Source of the DNA: Marinobacterium sp. LSUCC0821 | Lineage (GTDB): Bacteria; Pseudomonadota; Gammaproteobacteria; Pseudomonadales; Balneatricaceae | Assembly: GCF_012848475.1 (NCBI RefSeq) | Contig: NZ_CP051666.1 | Location: forward strand, 395,501-459,500 | DNA length: 64,000 nucleotides | Direction of reading: 5' to 3' | In this document: one piece after another, positions 47,461 to 56,068 of the stretch | Numbering within the stretch: the stretch's first letter is position 1 | Layout: each line of letters begins with the position of its first letter | Position numbers and translations under genes: made by a program | The notes under the pieces: generated by a model | Told to the model about the DNA's origin: nothing | Database searches by the model: none | What the model saw: the letters and a program-made list of their open reading frames with translations, nothing else

Positions 47461-48396
47461 ATGTCTGAATCTTCAACTCTGAATGAGTTTGATCGTAAAC
47501 GTAAACTTCGCTTCGATAAGTTGCACAAGCGACTTCGTCGAGAAGTAGGGCAGGCGATTGAAGCTTTCAAGATGATTGAAGAGGGCGACAAGGTGATGGT
47601 TTGTCTATCAGGTGGTAAGGACTCTTACACCTTGTTGGACATCTTGGTTAGTCTGCAGCGCAGCGCGCCAGTTAATTTCGAACTGGTTGCGGTCAACATG
47701 GATCAGAAGCAGCCTGGCTTTCCAGAAGAGATTTTGCCTGCCTACCTAGCAACTACCGGTGTCGAGTATCACATTATCGAGAAGGACACCTACTCGGTAG
47801 TGAAGTCAGTTATTCCTGAGGGCAAAACCACCTGCGGTCTCTGTTCACGTCTGCGTCGTGGCACTCTGTATGGTTTTGCAGAAGAGATCGGTGCGAACAA
47901 GATCGCCTTAGGGCATCACCGCGACGACATAATCGAAACGATGTTTTTGAATATGTTCCATGGCGGTAAGTTAAAAGCGATGCCACCTAAGCTTGTCTCT
48001 GATGACGGTAAGAATATGGTGATTCGCCCGCTCTGTTACTCACGTGAGAAAGATATCGCAGAATATGCAGAGATGAAGGAGTTCCCGATTATTCCTTGTA
48101 ACCTCTGTGGTTCGCAGGAGAATCTGCAACGCGCCAACATTAAAGAGATGTTGCAGGACTGGGATAAGCGTTTCCCTGGCCGTATCGAATCAATGTTCCG
48201 TGCGCTCTGTAATGTTGTGCCTTCGCACCTAGCGGATGAAAAGCTATTCGATTTCAAATCGCTTGAACTTGGCTACCCACATGGTATTCAAGATGAGAGC
48301 ACCATTTTAAGTTTGACCACATCGCATGCAGATAAGCCTGAAGCGGCCTCTGGTGTTCAGATGATGGAACCCATTCAGATCACCACTGTTCAATAA
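47461..48396 (+). CDS. ttcA: tRNA 2-thiocytidine(32) synthetase TtcA
   Basis: 311 residues. PP-loop [13 protein letters not shown] (~53-65) for ATP, first cysteine pair [10 protein letters not shown] (~120-129) and third cysteine in CNLCGSQ, all needed for the [4Fe-4S] cluster. TtcA thiolates C32 of certain tRNAs. An AGGT-type ribosome site and TATAAT at 47413-47418 precede it. Confidence 0.96.
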   Translation: MSESSTLNEFDRKRKLRFDKLHKRLRREVGQAIEAFKMIEEGDKVMVCLSGGKDSYTLLDILVSLQRSAPVNFELVAVNMDQKQPGFPEEILPAYLATTGVEYHIIEKDTYSVVKSVIPEGKTTCGLCSRLRRGTLYGFAEEIGANKIALGHHRDDIIETMFLNMFHGGKLKAMPPKLVSDDGKNMVIRPLCYSREKDIAEYAEMKEFPIIPCNLCGSQENLQRANIKEMLQDWDKRFPGRIESMFRALCNVVPSHLADEKLFDFKSLELGYPHGIQDESTILSLTTSHADKPEAASGVQMMEPIQITTVQ

Positions 48397-48690
48397 GTGG
48401 TGACTTATTAGGTTAAGGCATTCCTTAATTCTGAAAATTGTGCAGTGCACTTATCCTTTAGGCTAACTATTTCCAATTGAACTACGCAATCTCGCAAAAA
48501 GTTTGCTAGGGTTGTTGTATAAATCCACGGACGGTAAGGGTTCTAGCCAGATTCAATTAATTTGCTTAGAACTACTAGTTATAGTTAAAAACTGAATATA
48601 GCTAGAATTTATTTTTATATAGGATTGCAGGGCGCGTAGAATGTGTCCTAGTACCAAATTTATATAACTCAACCAGCCGGGAGGCATTTG

Positions 48691-50028
48691 ATGGCCAAAA
48701 TCATCAAGGGGCCGACGACTCGTGAGCTAATGTCCCAGCTTGCGAAAGAGTCTGACGGACTCTCATCGAACGATCGTCGCGATTTTCTCCGTAAAGGTAT
48801 CACCGCTGTAGGTGGTGTAGCAGCAGCTAGCGTAGCTGGCTCTGCAGTTGCGGATTCAATGGTTAACTCGTCTAACCTACCACCTAATGAACCAAGCTGG
48901 GGCCGCCAGTTGGGTCACGGTGTAATCGAATACCCATACGGTCAACCATCGAAGTTTGAAAGCGACGTTGTTCGTCGTACAGTACCTTGGCTGACAGCAG
49001 AGTCGATCTCTTCGATCTCTATGACTCCGCTACACGAATTGAAAGGTATCATCACACCTAACGGTTTAGTGTTTGAGCGTTACCACGGTGGTGTACCAAC
49101 AATTAACCCTGAAGAGCACCGTCTAATCATCCACGGTCTAGTTGATCGCCCTCTGATCTTCACTATGGAAGATCTAATGCGTTTCCCTTCAGAGTCTCAC
49201 ATTAAGTTCATCGAGTGTCCTGCCAACGGTGGTATGGAGTGGCGTGGTGCACAGATGGAAGCACTACAGTTTACACACGGCATGCTATCTTGCTGTGAGT
49301 GGACCGGTGTTCCTCTACGTGTTCTTCTTGAAGAAGCTGGCGTTAAACCAGAAGGTAAGTGGATTCTTGCTGAAGGTGCAGACGGCGCGCACATGTCACG
49401 TTCGATCCCAATCGAAAAAGCGCTTGATGATGCACTTATCGTCTACGCACAGAACGGTGAGATGCTTCGTCCAGAGCAGGGTTACCCAGTTCGTCTTCTT
49501 AACCCAGGTTGGGAAGGTAACACCTCTGTTAAATGGCTACGTCGTATTGAAGTGGGTGATCAGCCTTGGCATCACCGTGAAGAGACTTCTAAGTACACTG
49601 ACCTTATGGCAGACGGTAAAGCACGTCGCTTTACATTCGTACAGGAATCTAACTCTGTTATCACTTATCCATGTCCGGAAAAACCACTACTTGGTCCTGG
49701 TATGGTTGAGATCGAAGGTATCGCATGGTCTGGCCGCGGCAAGATCAAACAGGTTGATATCTCATTCGACGGTGGTGTCACTTGGACTCCAGCTAAACTG
49801 AAAGGCCTAGTGCTTGAGAAATCACTGACTCGCTTCAGTCTAGTGACTAAGTGGGATGGTCAGCCATGGTTGCTACAGTCTCGTTCAATCGACGAAACTG
49901 GCTATGTACAGCCAACACTTAAACAGCTTCGTGCTGTACGTGGTGTTGAGTCTATCTACCATAAGAACTCAATCCACACTTGGAAAGTATTGAACACCGG
50001 GGAGGTTAAGAATGTTCAAATTAGCTAA
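48691..50028 (+). CDS. soxC: Sulfane dehydrogenase molybdoenzyme subunit SoxC
   Basis: 445 residues from ATG 48691 (GGGAGG upstream). Tat-type signal with RRDFLRKG (~29-36) and a hydrophobic stretch, then the sulfite-oxidase-fold Mo domain with cofactor-binding Cys176 (FIECPANGGMEWRG) and the C-terminal dimerisation domain. SoxCD oxidises the sulfane sulfur left on SoxY by six electrons, so full thiosulfate oxidation to sulfate is expected. The start of soxD overlaps its end by 17 bp. First gene of the locus, 294 bp after ttcA. Confidence 0.94.
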   Translation: MAKIIKGPTTRELMSQLAKESDGLSSNDRRDFLRKGITAVGGVAAASVAGSAVADSMVNSSNLPPNEPSWGRQLGHGVIEYPYGQPSKFESDVVRRTVPWLTAESISSISMTPLHELKGIITPNGLVFERYHGGVPTINPEEHRLIIHGLVDRPLIFTMEDLMRFPSESHIKFIECPANGGMEWRGAQMEALQFTHGMLSCCEWTGVPLRVLLEEAGVKPEGKWILAEGADGAHMSRSIPIEKALDDALIVYAQNGEMLRPEQGYPVRLLNPGWEGNTSVKWLRRIEVGDQPWHHREETSKYTDLMADGKARRFTFVQESNSVITYPCPEKPLLGPGMVEIEGIAWSGRGKIKQVDISFDGGVTWTPAKLKGLVLEKSLTRFSLVTKWDGQPWLLQSRSIDETGYVQPTLKQLRAVRGVESIYHKNSIHTWKVLNTGEVKNVQIS

Positions 50029-51040
50029 GCCTACCCTAGCTGCTGCTGCGGTAGCGGGTGCTCTTGTTGCTGGTACTGTTAACGCAGGCGGCCAGTACGG
50101 TTTCGGTTCTGCTGCATCTGCTGAACAGATCGCAGGTTGGGATATCGATGTTCGTCCAGATGGTCTAGGTCTTCCAGTTGGTGAAGGCTCTGTATCTGAC
50201 GGTGAAGGTCTATACGAAGAGAAGTGTGCAGTGTGTCACGGTCTGTTCGGTGAAGGTGAAGGTCGTTGGCCAGTACTAGCAGGTGGTAAAGGTACCCTTG
50301 CTCAGGATCGTCCAACAAAGACTGTAGGTTCATACTGGCCATACGCATCTACACTGTACGATTACATCTACCGTGCGATGCCATTCCCAGCGCCACGTTC
50401 ACTAACTGCTGATGAGACATACGCAATCTCAGCATATGTTCTATACTTGAACGAGTTGGTTGATGAAGAGTTTGTTCTAACTAACGAGAACCTCGCAAGC
50501 GTGAAAATGCCTAACGAGCCAAACTTCTTCGTAGACCCACGTCCAGACGTGAAAAACGAACGTTGTATGAAAGATTGTGCTGACCCAGCAACTATGAACG
50601 TTGTAGGTACAATCAGCGGTGTAACTCCTGTGAGTCACTTCGTTGAAGGTGCAGATGGTCCAGCTGCTTCGCATGAAGCTCAGCACGAACTAGAAGCTCA
50701 GAAAGAGAAAGAGCGTCTAAAAGAGCTTGGTGTTGAAGTTAAAGAAGAAGCTAAGTCTGAAGGTGCGGGTGAGCTATCAGCTGCCGCTCAGGCTGGTAAA
50801 GAGACATATGAAGGTGCTTGTAAAGCATGTCACGGCATGGGCATTGCAGGCGCGCCTAAAGTGGGTGATAAGGGTGCTTGGGAAGCACGCATCGCTCAGG
50901 GTATGGATACTCTAGTTGATCACGCGATCAACGGGTACCAGGGCAGCAACGGTGTTATGCCAGCGAAAGGTGGTCGTATGGACCTATCTGACGAAGTGGT
51001 AGCAAACGCTGTAGCCTTCATGGCAGAATCTAGTCGTTAA
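50012..51040 (+). CDS. soxD: SoxD, di-heme cytochrome c subunit of sulfane dehydrogenase
   Basis: 342 residues. Signal peptide (AGTVNA-GG, ~25), first heme CAVCH at 72-76 in the SoxD-type domain, linker rich in Glu/Lys and Ala (~225-255), and a second heme CKACH at 270-274. It accepts electrons from SoxC and passes them to small cytochromes. Start within the soxC tail with GGGGAGG upstream, so coupled. The di-heme form matches alphaproteobacterial SoxD rather than short one-heme versions. Confidence 0.93.
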   Translation: MFKLAKPTLAAAAVAGALVAGTVNAGGQYGFGSAASAEQIAGWDIDVRPDGLGLPVGEGSVSDGEGLYEEKCAVCHGLFGEGEGRWPVLAGGKGTLAQDRPTKTVGSYWPYASTLYDYIYRAMPFPAPRSLTADETYAISAYVLYLNELVDEEFVLTNENLASVKMPNEPNFFVDPRPDVKNERCMKDCADPATMNVVGTISGVTPVSHFVEGADGPAASHEAQHELEAQKEKERLKELGVEVKEEAKSEGAGELSAAAQAGKETYEGACKACHGMGIAGAPKVGDKGAWEARIAQGMDTLVDHAINGYQGSNGVMPAKGGRMDLSDEVVANAVAFMAESSR

Positions 51041-51057
51041 TTCGACAAGATATAAAC

Positions 51058-51076
51058 GGGGTGGTTCTGCCACCCC
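51058..51076 (+). repeat. Strong hairpin between soxD and soxX
   Basis: GGGGTGG-TTCTG-CCACCCC, 18 bp after the soxD stop, with no U-tract behind it. It may cap the soxCD mRNA or reduce read-through to soxXYZAK. A second stem with a GNRA loop (GACGC-GTAA-GCGTC, 51092-51105) lies ten bases before the soxX ribosome site. Confidence 0.75.
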
Positions 51077-51125
51077 AATTAATAATAAAAAGACGCGTAA
51101 GCGTCAGATCACTGAAGGAGTGACC

Positions 51126-51488
51126 ATGCGAAAGTTGATCTCAGCCCTCGCAGTGGCCGGCGTAGCACTTGGTGTAGCAGGTTCTGCAGTCGCGGGTTCA
51201 CATAACGAAGCAATGATTAAAGAGGGGCAAGCGGTATACCACACTAAAACTCGTGGTAACTGTATCTCTTGTCACAACATCCAGGACCCAATTGCAAACC
51301 AAGCGGGTAACCAGGGACCTATGATCGTTGCAATGAAAGCACGTTTCCCAAATAAAGCAGATCTGCGTGCTCAGATTTGGGATCCAACTGTTAAAAATCC
51401 TCTGACTATCATGCCTCCATTCGGACGTCACGATAACCTCACTGAGGCAGAAATTGACGCAGTTGTTGAATATATTTACCAGTACTGA
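51126..51488 (+). CDS. soxX: SoxX, mono-heme cytochrome c of SoxXA
   Basis: 120 residues from ATG 51126 with AGGAG seven bases upstream; an in-frame GTG at 51120 lacks spacing. Signal peptide ending AVA-GS (~24), heme site CISCH at 46-50 and distal Met in IMPPFGRHDNLTEAEID. Pairs with SoxA to join thiosulfate to the SoxY cysteine. Confidence 0.93.
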   Translation: MRKLISALAVAGVALGVAGSAVAGSHNEAMIKEGQAVYHTKTRGNCISCHNIQDPIANQAGNQGPMIVAMKARFPNKADLRAQIWDPTVKNPLTIMPPFGRHDNLTEAEIDAVVEYIYQY

Positions 51489-51512
51489 TCACTTGATACA
51501 GGTGGAGTTAAA

Positions 51513-51971
51513 ATGAGTATGAATCGTCGTACAGTAGTAAAAGCAATCGCTGCAAGCGGTGCGCTAATGGGCCTTGGCGCTCTTATGCCACGCGTTGCAA
51601 TGGCAGCATGGAACAAATCAGCATTTGAAGCTAAATCAGAATCAGATGCACTAAACGCACTATACGGTGGCGCTGCAGAAGCTAGTGCTGACGTAGTTCT
51701 TAAGGCACCAGATATCGCTGAGAACGGTGCAGTTGTACCTGTAACTGTAAGCTCTAAGCTAGCTAACGTTGAGTCTATCTCAATCCTTGTTGAGCAGAAC
51801 CCAACACCACTAGCAGCTGAGTTCGTTATTCCTGCTGGTACAGAAGCTGATGTTTCTACTCGTGTTCGCATGGGTAAAACAACTATGGTTACTGCAGTAG
51901 TTAAGGCTGGCGGTAAGCTATACAGCGCTTCTAAAGAAGTTAAAGTAACAATCGGTGGCTGTGGCGGTTAA
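51513..51971 (+). CDS. soxY: SoxY, sulfur-carrier subunit
   Basis: 152 residues. Tat-like N-terminus (MNRRTVVKAIAASG), a beta domain and the conserved C-terminal swinging arm IGGCGG, whose cysteine carries thiosulfate and sulfane intermediates. Followed 27 bp later by soxZ with GGAG upstream. Confidence 0.95.
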   Translation: MSMNRRTVVKAIAASGALMGLGALMPRVAMAAWNKSAFEAKSESDALNALYGGAAEASADVVLKAPDIAENGAVVPVTVSSKLANVESISILVEQNPTPLAAEFVIPAGTEADVSTRVRMGKTTMVTAVVKAGGKLYSASKEVKVTIGGCGG

Positions 51972-51998
51972 TCCGTCGCCTATTGCAGGAGAAATATC

Positions 51999-52307
51999 AT
52001 GGGTATTTTTAAAGTTAAAGCGAAAGCAAAAGGCGGCTCTACTGACGTCAAAATGATGGGTAAGCACAACATGGACACTGGCCTTCAGAAAGGCAAAGAC
52101 GGCAAGCTAATCCCAGCTAAGTTCTTATCAGTTGTATCTGTGTCTCACAAAGGTAAGGTTGTTTTTGAAGCTAACCTAAACACAGCTATTTCTAAAAACC
52201 CGTACCTAGCGTTCTCATTCGCTGGTGGTGCAAAGGGTGACATGCTAGATATAGCTTGGACTGAAAACACAGGTAAAACTGGAACCGAGTCTGAAGAGAT
52301 CAAGTAA
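51999..52307 (+). CDS. soxZ: SoxZ, partner of SoxY
   Basis: 102 residues, a single beta-sandwich domain without a signal peptide, as usual for SoxZ, which rides out with Tat-exported SoxY. KPGxxTDVKMMxKHNMDTGL-type text and WTENTG near the end match the family. AGGAG lies before the start. Confidence 0.94.
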   Translation: MGIFKVKAKAKGGSTDVKMMGKHNMDTGLQKGKDGKLIPAKFLSVVSVSHKGKVVFEANLNTAISKNPYLAFSFAGGAKGDMLDIAWTENTGKTGTESEEIK

Positions 52308-52331
52308 TTGATCTCTCCTTACGGAGGACAC

Positions 52332-53192
52332 ATGAAAATAATAACTAGTACACTGCTCGCATTGAGCGTGGCTGCAGCGAGCCAGATGGCTTCAGCTGCT
52401 ACTACCGGTGCTACTCTGGCGACTGTAAATCCAGAGGCGGACCGTCTTGCACTGCAACAGTACATGCAGGATCGTTTTCCTGGTGTAGAGATTAACGAAT
52501 ACGGTAATGGTATCTACGCAGTAGATGCTGCTTCTCGCGAACAGTGGGAGCAGATCGAAGAGTTCCCTCCATACGAATTCGATGTCGAAAAGGGTGAAGA
52601 GCTATTCAATGAGACATTTGCTAACGGCAAAAGCCTAGCAGATTGTTTTGAGAATGGTGGTATTGGTATCCGTCAAAACTACCCAATGTGGAACGCTGAG
52701 CGTGAAACAGTGGTAACACTTGAGATGGCTATCCAAGAGTGTCGAATCAACAACGGTGAAAAACCATACGGCTTCAAGAAAGGTGCGCTAGCGCAGGTTT
52801 CTGGCTACATGGCTTACACTTCTCGTGGTAATGCATTCGATATCAAGATCCCTGATGAGAAGGCAAAAGCTGCTTACCTTGATGGTAAGAAGTTCTTTTA
52901 CTCTAAGCGTGGTCAGCTAAACCTTTCTTGTGCAGATTGTCACATGACAGGTACTAACCGTCTGATCCGTGCGGATCTTCCATCACCAGCACTAGGTCAC
53001 CCAACTAACTTCCCAACGTTCCGTTCAAAGTGGGGTGAATTGGGTACACTGCACCGTCGTTACGAAGGTTGTCACAGTGACTCACGTTCTGAGCCAGAAA
53101 AAGTTCAGAGCGCTGCGTTCCGCAACCTAGAGTACTTCCAGTCTTACATGTCTAACGGCATTGAGATCAACGGTCCTGGCGCACGTAAGTAA
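52332..53192 (+). CDS. soxA: SoxA, cytochrome c subunit of SoxXA, single-heme type
   Basis: 286 residues from ATG 52332 (GGAGGA upstream). Signal peptide to ~24. The N-terminal domain has only one cysteine at its former heme site (SLADCFENGGIGIRQNY), so that heme is lost. The C-terminal domain has CADCH and the axial-ligand cysteine in YEGCHSDSRSEPE. It forms the thiosulfate-conjugating SoxXA enzyme. Confidence 0.94.
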   Translation: MKIITSTLLALSVAAASQMASAATTGATLATVNPEADRLALQQYMQDRFPGVEINEYGNGIYAVDAASREQWEQIEEFPPYEFDVEKGEELFNETFANGKSLADCFENGGIGIRQNYPMWNAERETVVTLEMAIQECRINNGEKPYGFKKGALAQVSGYMAYTSRGNAFDIKIPDEKAKAAYLDGKKFFYSKRGQLNLSCADCHMTGTNRLIRADLPSPALGHPTNFPTFRSKWGELGTLHRRYEGCHSDSRSEPEKVQSAAFRNLEYFQSYMSNGIEINGPGARK

Positions 53193-53203
53193 GGAGCATA
53201 CAG

Positions 53204-53632
53204 ATGAAAAAGATCGCTATGATCGCAGCTGTAGCTGCACTTACAACAAGTACTTTGGCGTCAGCTGAATCTTTCCAGAAAGCGTTTGATACTGCGCGTG
53301 CTCAGCAGGGCGCAAACGGTACCTTCGAATGGAATGGTAAGAAGTACAATACTCTTCGTGAAGAAGAGGTAATGGCAATGAAACCAGCTAACAAAGCAAA
53401 CGCAGAAGCACTGATCGCAGCGGCTGAAGCTAAGCACAAAGAAGCTCAGGAAGCTGGCTTCGCTTGGCGTGACACCAAAAAGCGTATCGGTGAAGCTCAG
53501 GCTGCACTTGAAGCTGGTAAATTCCAGGAAGCAATGGACGTTGCTGCCCGTGCTCACTACCAGGCTCGTATGGGTCTAGTTCAGCGTGACTACGCTGAGA
53601 AGCACTGGATTGATGCTGTTCCAGGCAAGTAA
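53204..53632 (+). CDS. soxK: SoxK, SoxXA-binding protein
   Basis: 142 residues with a signal peptide (ASA-ES, ~22), then an Ala/Glu/Lys-rich helical protein (~45-130) ending DYAEKHWIDAVPGK. This placement after soxA and its composition match the small SoxXA-binding protein (SAXB/SoxK) of gammaproteobacterial sulfur oxidisers, which forms a trimeric complex with SoxXA and raises its activity. Last plus-strand sox gene, followed by a terminator. Confidence 0.85.
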   Translation: MKKIAMIAAVAALTTSTLASAESFQKAFDTARAQQGANGTFEWNGKKYNTLREEEVMAMKPANKANAEALIAAAEAKHKEAQEAGFAWRDTKKRIGEAQAALEAGKFQEAMDVAARAHYQARMGLVQRDYAEKHWIDAVPGK

Positions 53633-53650
53633 TTTAGTTATTTGCTCATA

Positions 53651-53680
53651 AAAGCTCGGCCTCAGGGCCGAGCTTTTTAA
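53651..53680 (+). terminator. Rho-independent terminator of the sox operon
   Basis: AAAGCTCGGCC-TCAG-GGCCGAGCTTT with a short T-tract, 18 bp after the soxK stop. Confidence 0.9.
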
Positions 53681-53752
53681 TTCTTATAATTCGTACTGAA
53701 TAGATTTTTTCGATAAGCACCGCTTCTCAAAAAGATTTTCACAGTGATCTTC

Positions 53753-53777
53753 AGAGCCCTTTATGGGCTCTTTTTTT
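53753..53777 (+). terminator. Second plus-strand terminator after soxK
   Basis: AGAGCCC-TTTAT-GGGCTCT with a T6 run, 73 bp after the first one. No gene lies between; it may be a backup terminator or end a short RNA (see findings). Confidence 0.8.
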
Positions 53778-54034
53778 ATACATGGACGTATTTATACTGC
53801 GAGCACATGGAAGTGCAGGAGCAGTATTTATACAGGGATGTACTTATACCCAAAGGGCACGCTGTGCAGTATTTTTCTACATCGGGGTCTGACCTGCGGT
53901 ATGACCCCTCTCTCCAAGTTTGTCGCAAGCCAGGTCGGGGGCTTCTGCTAGCGCAGCAGATCCCTCCTACAGAAATTCTCGGTTGTAGGAGGGACCTGCC
54001 CGAAGGGAAGGCCCCGACCCTCAAAGCAGACAAC
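53778..54034. repeat. REP/BIME-like repeats between soxK and soxB
   Basis: An imperfect 19-bp direct repeat (ATACATGGACGTATTTATA near 53778 and ATACAGGGATGTACTTATA near 53831), GGGGTC...GACCCC arms at 53884-53907, and an 11-bp inverted repeat TCCCTCCTACA/TGTAGGAGGGA at 53961-53994. The stretch has no supported gene. Confidence 0.7.
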
Positions 54035-54061
54035 AAAAAACCCGCACTAAGCGGGTTTTTT
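54035..54061. terminator. Bidirectional terminator at the soxB 3' end
   Basis: A6-CCCGC-ACTAA-GCGGG-T6: U-tracts on both strands, 17 bp beyond the soxB stop, so it can end soxB and stop read-through from the sox side. Confidence 0.9.
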
Positions 54062-54078
54062 ATCGAGGTAACTAAGCC

Positions 54079-55980
54079 TTACGCGAAATCACCTGGGTAG
54101 TCAGCAAAGCCTGGGTTGTCAGTTACACCAACAACTTTCGGGTTGTTAACCTTAGGAAGGTTGATAACCATGTTCGCATCACGCTCAGTACGTAGGTAGT
54201 CAGCGATGATATCCCATAGTAGGCGGCCTTCAGGTGTACGGTTAACCGTAGCCCAACCAGATACTGAGTAGTTCTTATCATCCTGAATCACTTCGCCGTT
54301 ATCTAGACGAACATCAGTGATACGTGAACCTAGTGGTTTAGTTGGGTCGATTGTGTAATCAAGACCACCAACACGTACCATGTCACCACCTGACTGTAGG
54401 TATGGATCTGGGTCGAATAGGTTGTCTGCTACGCCTTCAAGCATCTCTTTGATCGCTTTACCGGTCATATCCTGAACGTAGGTTTCAGAGTAGGTGGTCG
54501 CACACTGGCTCATTACGTCATCCATTGTGATCCACTGACCTTCAAGCGTTGTAGTACCCCAACGAACACCAGCAGATAGTGCGATGTCAGCTTTGTATTC
54601 CCAACGAAGAGCGTTACAGATGACCTGGTCCCAAGTACCCATGAAGTTACCACGGCGGTAAAGGGTGCGGTCAGCTTTGGCTAGCTTCTCGCTAAGGATC
54701 TCTTCGTAAGTCTTACCAACACGCGCTGGGCTGTTCTGCCACTTCTTGTTACGTGCTTCTACAACGTTTTCGTCGTATACAGTCTGACGCATCTGGTCGA
54801 TGTAAGCTTCCATCTCTTTATCGGCATCTAGCCATTCAGAGATAACTGGTAGCTGCTTGTAAGTCATGTTCTTTATCTGGCCGCCTTCGATAGCGAAGTC
54901 CATACAACCTACAAACTTACCGTTTGAACCAGCGTTAGTTACCCAACACTCGCCACCATCAACGTTCTTAACCTTAATTGGGTGTGGTACACCATCGTGA
55001 GTGTGGCCACCAAATACAGCGTTAAGGCCAGGAACGCGCTCAGCCATCTTGATGTCTACGTCCATACCGTTGTGAGAAACCAGGATGACAGCATCTGGGT
55101 TCTCTTCTGCGCGGATTTTCTGTACAAGATCGATCATCTCTGGCTCACGCAGACCGAACGACCAGTCTGGGAAGAACTCTTTAGGGTTCGCGTTAGAGGT
55201 ACGTGGGAACGCCTGACCAACTACTGCGATGCGCGCACCGTTGATCTCTTTAATTACGTATGGCTGGAATGCGTGGCCTGTATCTTCGTCGTATAGACCG
55301 CGGCCATCGAAGCGCTCAACCATTTCGAAGTAACGATCTTCGAATAGAGAGTCAGGAAGGATCTTAACGTTCTGACCGATGAAGTCACCTTTGAAGAGAG
55401 CAACGTTCGATAGAACTTCCTCTTCACGGTAGGTGAATTCCCAGTGACCAACCATGACATCAATACCAAGGATGTTTGATGCTTCAACCATGTCGACGCC
55501 GCGTGTCCATAGTGAAGTACCAGAACCCTGCCATAGGTCACCGCCATCTAGAGTAAGGGTGTTCTGACGACCACCAGCTGAATCACGTAGCTGGTCAAGT
55601 AGAGTCTTAACATGAGCAAAACCACCAGTACGACCGTACTTTTTAGCCTGCTCAAGGAAATCTAGGTAAGTGTAAGCGTAAGCTTCTGGAGAGTTCTCTT
55701 TGAGACCCATCTCTTTAAGGAAGTTCTTACCCACAAGGTGAGGTGCACGACCGAATGCGTCGCCTACACCAAGGTTTACGTTTGGCTCACGGAAGTAAAC
55801 AGGCTTTAGCTGACCGTGTACGTCTGTGATGTGAAGGATACGAGCATCACCCTGCATTGGGATGTCATAGAAACCAGCAGGTGCAGAGTTGCTAGCTAGG
55901 GCACGAGAACTGTAGATGGCTGGGACACTGCCAGCTGCTGCAGCTGCGGCCATCGCTTTTAATAGTTGACGACGATTCAT
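54079..55980 (-). CDS. soxB: SoxB, thiosulfohydrolase
   Basis: 633 residues from ATG 55980; an upstream ATG would add 22 non-homologous residues. Tat-like signal MNRRQLLKAMAAAAAAG, then the 5'-nucleotidase fold: metal motifs LHITDVHGQLKP, VMVGHWEFTYR, VSHNGMDVD and GGHTHDGVP for the dimanganese site. Periplasmic; it removes sulfate from SoxYZ-S-thiosulfonate. Divergent from the HupE/UreJ-like gene with 88 bp between the starts. Confidence 0.94.
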   Translation of the reverse strand: MNRRQLLKAMAAAAAAGSVPAIYSSRALASNSAPAGFYDIPMQGDARILHITDVHGQLKPVYFREPNVNLGVGDAFGRAPHLVGKNFLKEMGLKENSPEAYAYTYLDFLEQAKKYGRTGGFAHVKTLLDQLRDSAGGRQNTLTLDGGDLWQGSGTSLWTRGVDMVEASNILGIDVMVGHWEFTYREEEVLSNVALFKGDFIGQNVKILPDSLFEDRYFEMVERFDGRGLYDEDTGHAFQPYVIKEINGARIAVVGQAFPRTSNANPKEFFPDWSFGLREPEMIDLVQKIRAEENPDAVILVSHNGMDVDIKMAERVPGLNAVFGGHTHDGVPHPIKVKNVDGGECWVTNAGSNGKFVGCMDFAIEGGQIKNMTYKQLPVISEWLDADKEMEAYIDQMRQTVYDENVVEARNKKWQNSPARVGKTYEEILSEKLAKADRTLYRRGNFMGTWDQVICNALRWEYKADIALSAGVRWGTTTLEGQWITMDDVMSQCATTYSETYVQDMTGKAIKEMLEGVADNLFDPDPYLQSGGDMVRVGGLDYTIDPTKPLGSRITDVRLDNGEVIQDDKNYSVSGWATVNRTPEGRLLWDIIADYLRTERDANMVINLPKVNNPKVVGVTDNPGFADYPGDFA

Positions 55981-56068
55981 AGTTATCTTAGTTTCCTGTC
56001 TTCGCAAGGCTGGGATGGCCTTCCTTTTGTCGGGGTGCTGATGCACTCGTATACCATAGAGGCATAAC

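Noticed and set aside
53744-54100. 118-codon open frame after the sox terminators
   Set aside because: It spans a terminator and REP-like repeats and has no family match.
56027-56055. TTGTCG-N17-TATACC promoter for the HupE/UreJ-like gene
   Set aside because: The implied start (~56062) would remove the AGAGG ribosome site of the GTG start.
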